Assembly (NCBI GenBank): GCA_025354065.1
Contig: JANXNM010000772.1
Span: 1 to 20,989 of the forward strand
From: Synechococcales cyanobacterium 340R_concoct_173_sub
GTDB lineage: Bacteria > Cyanobacteriota > Cyanobacteriia > Leptolyngbyales > Leptolyngbyaceae
Direction: 5' to 3'
DNA length: 20,989 nucleotides
Shown: positions 16,585-20,989 of the stretch, in pieces
Layout: each line of letters starts with the position of its first letter
Position numbering within the stretch: position 1 is the first letter of the stretch
The notes under the pieces: model-generated
Told to the model about the DNA's origin: nothing
The model's input: only the letters and a program-made list of their open reading frames with translations
Database searches by the model: none
Program-made: the position numbers and the translations under genes

Positions 16585-17463
16585 ATGTACCAAAGTCAAT
16601 TTCCCAGACCTCCTTCTGAAACATTGCCGACGATGTACGACTTGCCGAGCGAAGACCGTGAGGATATGGGTTTGCCTGATGAATTTCATGACTTTCAGCC
16701 CGATTTATTACGGGAAACTTGTCAGCCGATCGTCGATGCTGCATCCAATTTCTTTGTCGGAGTAGACTTAAATCTCTATTATGACTTGCGCCATACTCAG
16801 TGGTACAAGCGTCCCGATTGGTTTTTGTGTCTTGGTGTGGCGCGGGCTGATCGTCAAGAGCAGTTACGGTTGAGTTATGTAATCTGGCAAGAGGGCGTGA
16901 CACCTCTAGTCATTGTGGAGCTGCTTTCACCGGGTACTGAAGATGATGATTTAGGGGGCAGGGTTCGAGAACTCGGAAAACCACCGACGAAATGGGAAGT
17001 CTATGAACGAATTTTACGAATCCCGTTCTATGTGGTGTACGACCGTTACATCAATCAATTACGGGTTTTTACATTGTCAGGAGTTCGATATCAAGAAGTC
17101 GAGCTTAACGGTGAGAATCCTCGGTTTTGGATAGAGGAATTGGGATTAGGATTGGGCCTTTGGTCGGGAAAATACGAGGGCGCGGAAGGAAAATGGTTGC
17201 GCTGGTATGATGCAAAAGAAGAATGGATTCCAACGGCAATGGAACAGGCAGTTATAGAACGAGCCGCCAAAATTGAAGCTGAATCAGCCAAAATTGAAGC
17301 TGAATCGGCCTTAACTCAAGCTGAATCGGCGAGAGATGTGGCTCAAGCTAAACTCGCGGCGGCAATTCCTCAGCTAATCAGCTTGGGTTTGACCGTAGAA
17401 CAGATCGCGAGTTCGTTGGGGTTGACGGTGGAACGAGTAAATGAAGAATTGAAAATGTTCTAA
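16585..17463 (+). CDS. Uma2-family (DUF820) PD-(D/E)xK endonuclease-like protein
   Basis: A 292-residue protein of a family greatly expanded in cyanobacteria. The restriction-endonuclease-like core has RPDWFL (Asp78), VIVELLSPGTEDDDLG (Glu112) and Lys136 in PTKWEVYE, followed by YVVYDRY in place of the usual YWIVD. After the core, residues 228-247 carry three tandem seven-residue units (AKIEAES, AKIEAES, ALTQAES), probably a short helical linker. The C-terminus ends in a helix-turn-helix-like segment, LISLGLTVEQIASSLGLTVERV. The start at 16585 has GGGAG ten bases upstream. It lies 42 bases after the sugar nucleotidyltransferase gene, with a TATAAT in between (16547-16552). Target and biological role are unknown. 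Confidence 0.82.
   Translation: MYQSQFPRPPSETLPTMYDLPSEDREDMGLPDEFHDFQPDLLRETCQPIVDAASNFFVGVDLNLYYDLRHTQWYKRPDWFLCLGVARADRQEQLRLSYVIWQEGVTPLVIVELLSPGTEDDDLGGRVRELGKPPTKWEVYERILRIPFYVVYDRYINQLRVFTLSGVRYQEVELNGENPRFWIEELGLGLGLWSGKYEGAEGKWLRWYDAKEEWIPTAMEQAVIERAAKIEAESAKIEAESALTQAESARDVAQAKLAAAIPQLISLGLTVEQIASSLGLTVERVNEELKMF
17266..17328 (+). repeat. Three tandem 21-bp repeats in the Uma2 gene
   Basis: Units at 17266-17286, 17287-17307 and 17308-17328. The first two differ at one base; the third is diverged but keeps AAGCTGAATCG. The period is a multiple of three and the units encode AKIEAES-type heptads, so copy-number change would lengthen or shorten the linker without a frameshift. Confidence 0.9.
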
Positions 17464-17474
17464 CTCTTCATTCT

Positions 17475-17996
17475 TTAGGAAATCTGGGCGGCAGCTTTGC
17501 TTAATGTTTCCACATCGATTTGAACTTGAATATTTTCCACATCAGTGCGTTTACTGTCCAACGATCGAACCGCCGCGCCCACATACAGAGGCTGAGTCAA
17601 ACCTGGTTCCGTATGCACCAGCACCCGCGCTCGAACCGTAATCATGCCATCTGCTGACGATCGGCCCGGAGATGATAGATCGATCGCAGCCTGTTTCAAT
17701 GTCGCTTCGAGTTGTTCGGGTGTCATCTTTGGATCCACCGAAATTACAAGTTGTCCAGCAGACCGATCGTAAACGCGCACAAATGCTTGAGCATTGGGAA
17801 TCATCGGACGTTGATACAGCGCCAAGCTCAACCCCAACGCACCCCCTGCCAACACACCCGTAAAGCTCGTCACACCCACCATTCGGTACCGAAAGCCCCA
17901 CTTCGCAATGAACGCAACCGTCGTAACTGCGCCAAATATCACCATTGCGATCGCAAGCCCTTGAGCCACCAAAACCAACTGTTCTGTTGAAAACAT
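17475..17996 (-). CDS. Ycf51-like (DUF2518) membrane protein
   Basis: A 173-residue protein with two N-terminal membrane helices (about 7-30 and 40-61) joined by KWGFRYRMVGVTSFTGVL, and then a soluble domain of about 110 residues (VRVYDRSAGQLVISVDPKMT onward). The layout and the GFRYRMVGVTSF loop match what I recall of the Ycf51 family, conserved in cyanobacteria and some plastids and of unknown function. The start is placed at 17996 (MFSTEQLVLVAQGLAI). An in-frame ATG at 18038 would add 14 residues. Neither has a good ribosome-binding site. It converges with the Uma2 gene. An eight-base inverted repeat (AATGAAGA 17440-17447, TCTTCATT 17465-17472) sits at the shared end but has a long loop. 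Confidence 0.65.
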   Translation of the reverse strand: MFSTEQLVLVAQGLAIAMVIFGAVTTVAFIAKWGFRYRMVGVTSFTGVLAGGALGLSLALYQRPMIPNAQAFVRVYDRSAGQLVISVDPKMTPEQLEATLKQAAIDLSSPGRSSADGMITVRARVLVHTEPGLTQPLYVGAAVRSLDSKRTDVENIQVQIDVETLSKAAAQIS

Positions 17997-18140
17997 GACG
18001 ACAAACTGCCAACTTAAAAAACGTCTAGAAGCACCCATTCAGCCATAAGCCGATCGCCACTCCCAGCTTCATATTACCGCACCCCACGCCTCCCACGAAA
18101 ACAACCGCGCATCTATTCAGAGTGATTTAAAGAAGAAATA

Positions 18141-18216
18141 GTCTGACCCACAAAAGCCCCCAAGGTCAGACAATGGACCTGTAAGGACGCTGAATTATCA
18201 AAGCTTTTGGTCAGAC
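18141..18216. repeat. Perfect 8-bp inverted repeat with a second copy of one arm
   Basis: GTCTGACC (18141-18148) pairs with GGTCAGAC (18164-18171) across a 15-base loop containing GCCCCC. The arm GGTCAGAC recurs at 18209-18216. The two 3' arms could compete for the same 5' arm in RNA, or all three could be half-sites of a DNA-binding protein. Confidence 0.75.
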
Positions 18217-18366
18217 ATTACTATAGTTGCCCCCTAGCATTGTCTAAAACTTTAATTGCGTTCCTAAGATTCATTTCCCATTTTCTAGAAAACTATCGCC
18301 AATCCCCTCGCCAGATGTACTCGGATTCATCAAGTTCATATAAGCTTTAATTCAGTAAATTCAGGA

Positions 18367-18397
18367 ATATTACTGAGATATTACTGGATTATTACTT
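18367..18397. repeat. Three near-tandem ATATTACTG units, 11-bp period
   Basis: ATATTACTG at 18367-18375 and 18378-18386, and a degenerate TTATTACTT at 18389-18397. The 11-bp period is about one helical turn, so the units would present on one face of DNA. Reading on the minus strand gives CAGTAATAT. They lie within 450 bases upstream of the Ycf51-like gene. Confidence 0.65.
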
Positions 18398-18438
18398 GGG
18401 CGATCGCACTCTCTAATGCATATCTACCCCCCGTCATC

Positions 18439-19080
18439 CTAAAACCCCGATCGTCCACCCCCAATTTCCTCCTTACCGTAGGCCTGCCATGCCAAATCCA
18501 CTAGGCCATTCACCAGCGCCGCCGCCACCACTGCACTTCCCTTGCGTCCCTCCGTCCGAATATTAGGCACAAGAGAATCCTGCAACCGTTGCTTTGCGAC
18601 ATCCGCATCAATAAAGCCAGCCGGAGTCCCAATCACTAGTGCAGGTCGGATTTCTTCGGTTTCAATCATCTCTGCCAATCGCACAAGTGCCGTTTGTGAC
18701 TGACCAATCACAAAAATCCCCTCGGGATACCGCCGTGCTAAGGTTTCCAGGCCCCAAGCCGTCGCACTTTTTTCTTTTTGAGGGCGAGTTAAGGTTTCCA
18801 TGCCGCAATAGATAGGATTCGCGAAGGTCGCCTGGATTTGCCGCGAAATACCCACTTGTACCATAGGCACATCCACAATAATCGTCGTCCGGGCTGCCAA
18901 TGCCGCCGCACCAGACTGAAGAGCCGTGTCCGACATGCGGATTAACATCTTATAATCAAAATCTGCCGTCGCATAAATAACCCGACGAACCAGTTCATAC
19001 TCCGCCGGGGTAAGACTATGCGGTCCCACCTCACGATCGATAATAGACAGACTTTGAGCGTCTGAGATGTGCCACTCCAT
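18439..19080 (-). CDS. cobH: Precorrin-8X methylmutase CobH/CbiC
   Basis: A 213-residue enzyme that would move a methyl group from C-11 to C-12 of the corrin ring, giving hydrogenobyrinic or cobyrinic acid in cobalamin synthesis. It has the family segments RRVIYATADFDY, TTIIVDVPMVQVGIS, ALVIGTPAGFIDADVAK and GRKGSAVVAAALVNGL. At the position where P. denitrificans CobH has its catalytic histidine (VRMVHACG) this protein has tyrosine (VIYATADF). That may be a trait of the cyanobacterial branch. The start is set at 19080 (MEWHISDAQSL); an upstream in-frame GTG at 19095 would add five residues. It diverges from the hydrolase gene. Confidence 0.9.
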   Translation of the reverse strand: MEWHISDAQSLSIIDREVGPHSLTPAEYELVRRVIYATADFDYKMLIRMSDTALQSGAAALAARTTIIVDVPMVQVGISRQIQATFANPIYCGMETLTRPQKEKSATAWGLETLARRYPEGIFVIGQSQTALVRLAEMIETEEIRPALVIGTPAGFIDADVAKQRLQDSLVPNIRTEGRKGSAVVAAALVNGLVDLAWQAYGKEEIGGGRSGF

Positions 19081-19101
19081 ACCTGCGATGCTCACTCTAT
19101 G

Positions 19102-19131
19102 TAGTTAGGCTAGTAATAGTTAGGATAGTAA
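19102..19131. repeat. Tandem 15-bp duplication between cobH and the hydrolase gene
   Basis: TAGTTAGGCTAGTAA (19102-19116) is followed immediately by TAGTTAGGATAGTAA (19117-19131), one mismatch. The next 30 bases hold further short CTATC repeats (TCTATCAG, TCTATCAA), so this whole divergent spacer is low in complexity and may be a regulator site or a slippage product. Confidence 0.8.
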
Positions 19132-19209
19132 GATCTATCAGTCTATCAAGTTAGTCTATAACGTTCCCATTATTTGCCTGTCCTAGAAGCTTCAATAATA
19201 ATCTGCGCT

Positions 19210-20985
19210 ATGAGCTATCAACTCCTCTCCATCCAAAAAATCGACACAGACCCAACGGTTCCATTCCCTTGTTACTTTGTAATGAGTACCGCGCCAATTA
19301 ATATTGAAGACTCGAATAATGCATTTTTGGGAGCCGCTTCAGATGAGGATTCCAATGCAGCCCTAGCGGAAATGACCGCCTATCTTAAGCAACACCATGA
19401 AGATGCGGAGCTATTGGTGATGGTTCATGGCTACAATACTGGCCAAGAAAATGTCTACAACTGGTACCGAGATGCTGCCAGAGACATTACACGACGCTAT
19501 ACCCGACTACCGAAGGGATTAGTTTTAATTGGCTATCGTTGGTCGTCGGAACAGATGAATGGGGACGAGTCTGGAGATGTGAGATCTAAGCGGAAATCGG
19601 CTCGTCAATCCTTGCCGAAGATCATGAACTACGTCTATCAGCTATCTTCGATAGGTGCGATCGCAGGCTTTGTAGGTAGTTTTGTTGGCTACGGATTGTT
19701 GTTGGCAAAAGGGGTGAGCTGGTTGGCGGTGTTGGTGATTTTTTCGGGGCTATTTACAGTTGCAATGGTGGTTTTTGCGCCACTTGTGACGATTTTTGTG
19801 CTGCGGATATCGAACTATTTTCGGGATACGTTTCGAGCGAATCAGTACGGGGTTTCTGATCTGGTTGAACTGATTCGGCGGCTTGATGATGGCTTAGTGG
19901 AGCAGGTGGATATTCCCGATCGTACAGCCCGCGAAGAATATTGGGGAAACCAGCGAATTCGGCTGTCGTTTGTCGGTCACAGTATGGGTGCATTTGTGGT
20001 GACAACTGCGGTGCGGATATTGTCGGATGTGTTCGATCGAACCTCTATTGGTTGGCTGGGCGGAGGATCTGTTGGTAAAAAACGACCATCCTCGAAGGTG
20101 GGGAATGTGTTTTCGTTGGGTCGGTTGGTGTTGGTGGCTCCTGATATTTCATCAGAGGCTATTATTTCGGGGCGGGCAAATTTTCTACGATCGTCCCTGC
20201 GGCGGTTTGAGGAAGCCTATTTATTTAGTAATGAAGGCGATATGGCGCTGCGGCTGGCTTCGACGACGGCAAATTATTTTAGTTTTCCAGCCAAAACGCG
20301 AGACGGCGGCTATCGGTTGGGGAATGTGAAGGTGCGCGAGGCCAGTGCGATACGAAAAATTGAGACGGCGGGGATTATAAATCTGCTGCCAAATGGAGAG
20401 TTGGTTAAGGAGAATGTACGGGCATTTTTGAGCTATTTATATATTCGTCGGTCCAGATCTTTGCTCGATCGTCAGGTTGAGATTGGACTAAATGAGGGAA
20501 CCCGATCGATCGCGGAACTTTTCACCTATTTCGACTGCACGAATTATTGTGAATTTGTACCCAATCCTCAGACAAAAATTCTAGAACGCAAAGGCATTCT
20601 CACCCGCGCCCTCAATAAAACCAGTTTAGATCTAGTCGATTACACGCTGCTATGTAAAGATTTTATTCAGGGAAAATGCGATCCCCACGGCGGTTATATT
20701 TTTTCTGGTGATGCAGATTTTACGAAGCGGGCAATTTATGGGTTGGCCTGTTTAGGCTGGGCTGGATTTTTAGAAACACTGCAAGCAGAGCCGGACTATG
20801 ACAAGTATGTGCAACAAGCTCAGCAAGACCGATCGATCGATTTGAATCCTCATCAACAACAAGAGTTAGCGCGGCTGTTTGCGTTGGATGCGCTGTGTAA
20901 TAGCAAAGGAGTTCAGGTGTTGATGTCGCCGGAGCGGTATCAGGTAAATGTTTTAGATCAGGAGTTCGATCGATCGGCCTATTGA
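19210..20985 (+). CDS. Alpha/beta hydrolase (DUF900-like) with internal membrane segments
   Basis: A 591-residue protein. The hydrolase part shows LLVMVHGYNTG (oxyanion-side HGYN at 73-76), GYRWSS (109-113) and the nucleophile elbow GHSMG with Ser258, followed by LVLVAPDISSE. This pattern matches the DUF900 group of esterase/lipase-like proteins. Between the HG motif and the nucleophile lies an insert with two or three hydrophobic segments (about 147-166 and 170-200), so the protein is probably membrane-anchored with the catalytic parts on one side. The last 220 residues (from about 370) look like an unrecognised, mostly helical domain. The start is set at 19210 (MSYQLLSIQKID); the open frame extends upstream only to a TTG at 19174. 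The substrate is unknown. It diverges from cobH. Confidence 0.78.
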   Translation: MSYQLLSIQKIDTDPTVPFPCYFVMSTAPINIEDSNNAFLGAASDEDSNAALAEMTAYLKQHHEDAELLVMVHGYNTGQENVYNWYRDAARDITRRYTRLPKGLVLIGYRWSSEQMNGDESGDVRSKRKSARQSLPKIMNYVYQLSSIGAIAGFVGSFVGYGLLLAKGVSWLAVLVIFSGLFTVAMVVFAPLVTIFVLRISNYFRDTFRANQYGVSDLVELIRRLDDGLVEQVDIPDRTAREEYWGNQRIRLSFVGHSMGAFVVTTAVRILSDVFDRTSIGWLGGGSVGKKRPSSKVGNVFSLGRLVLVAPDISSEAIISGRANFLRSSLRRFEEAYLFSNEGDMALRLASTTANYFSFPAKTRDGGYRLGNVKVREASAIRKIETAGIINLLPNGELVKENVRAFLSYLYIRRSRSLLDRQVEIGLNEGTRSIAELFTYFDCTNYCEFVPNPQTKILERKGILTRALNKTSLDLVDYTLLCKDFIQGKCDPHGGYIFSGDADFTKRAIYGLACLGWAGFLETLQAEPDYDKYVQQAQQDRSIDLNPHQQQELARLFALDALCNSKGVQVLMSPERYQVNVLDQEFDRSAY

Positions 20986-20989
20986 TTCA

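Larger units (their letters stand above)
17997..18438. other. 442-bp region without a gene, containing repeats
   Basis: No convincing coding frame is present on either strand. The region lies downstream of cobH and upstream of the Ycf51-like gene, so it should hold the latter's promoter. It contains a hairpin with a duplicated arm (18141-18216) and a near-tandem 11-bp repeat (18367-18397), followed by a GCGATCGC at 18400-18407. I do not recognise a known small RNA. Confidence 0.7.

Noticed and set aside
17440..17472. AATGAAGA/TCTTCATT inverted repeat as a bidirectional terminator
   Set aside because: The stem is A/T-rich with a 17-base loop and no clear T-run; it may be chance.
17551..18012. 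A 153-residue minus-strand frame overlapping the Ycf51-like gene
   Set aside because: It shares the region in another frame, is rich in Cys/Gly/Arg without domain pattern, and the Ycf51-like frame has clear membrane helices.
1..20989. CRISPR array, tRNA, rRNA or insertion sequence
   Set aside because: No regularly spaced repeats, no cloverleaf-like sequence and no transposase motif were found on reading either strand.

Overview
The window reads as chromosomal DNA of a cyanobacterium. The palindrome GCGATCGC (HIP1) occurs at least seven times and its CGATCG core is scattered throughout, which is a cyanobacterial hallmark. Several genes are also typical of cyanobacteria: a Ycf51/DUF2518-like membrane protein, a three-part mannose-1-phosphate guanylyltransferase, a CobH/CbiC of cyanobacterial type, a Uma2-family protein and a FIST/histidine kinase pair. 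Base composition is moderate, and I see no insertion sequence, phage gene, CRISPR array, tRNA or rRNA. The exact genus cannot be assigned from this window.

Layout. Positions 1-3601 (minus strand) form a methionine-salvage operon read mtnD, mtnW (a RuBisCO-like protein), mtnX, mtnB, then a tyrosine-phosphatase-like gene cut by the window start. Positions 3602-3872 are a shared divergent control region. Positions 3873-8009 (plus) form a polyamine-type ABC transporter operon, potA-potD-potB-potC. Positions 8064-9100 hold a divergent pair of hypothetical genes. Positions 9128-11379 (minus) are a FIST sensor gene followed by a soluble histidine kinase. Positions 11513-12568 (minus) are hemE, whose start codon overlaps that of a membrane histidine kinase (12567-13961, plus). 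A long nucleotidyltransferase/phosphomannomutase-like fusion (14011-16542) and a Uma2-family gene (16585-17463) follow on the plus strand. The right end has a Ycf51-like gene and cobH on the minus strand, separated by about 440 bp without a gene, and an alpha/beta hydrolase with membrane segments (19210-20985, plus).

How the genes fit together. MtnB, MtnW, MtnX and MtnD catalyse four consecutive steps from methylthioribulose-1-phosphate to the 2-keto acid of methionine. Spermidine synthesis produces methylthioadenosine, the feedstock of that pathway. Having polyamine import diverge from methionine salvage across a 271-bp control region suggests one sulfur/polyamine module; that link is inference. 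HemE (tetrapyrrole branch) and CobH (cobalamin branch) both belong to tetrapyrrole metabolism but are not in one operon. Neither histidine kinase has a response regulator in the window.

Most notable points: the RuBisCO-like protein inside a compact salvage operon in a likely photosynthetic host; head-to-head start codons of hemE and a histidine kinase sharing one CATG; a phosphomannomutase-like domain in which all four expected active-site loops look degenerate; a phosphatase motif with four rather than five residues between Cys and Arg; a Tat-type lipoprotein signal on the PotD-like protein; and repeat structures in the 18.0-18.4 kb and 19.1 kb intergenic regions.
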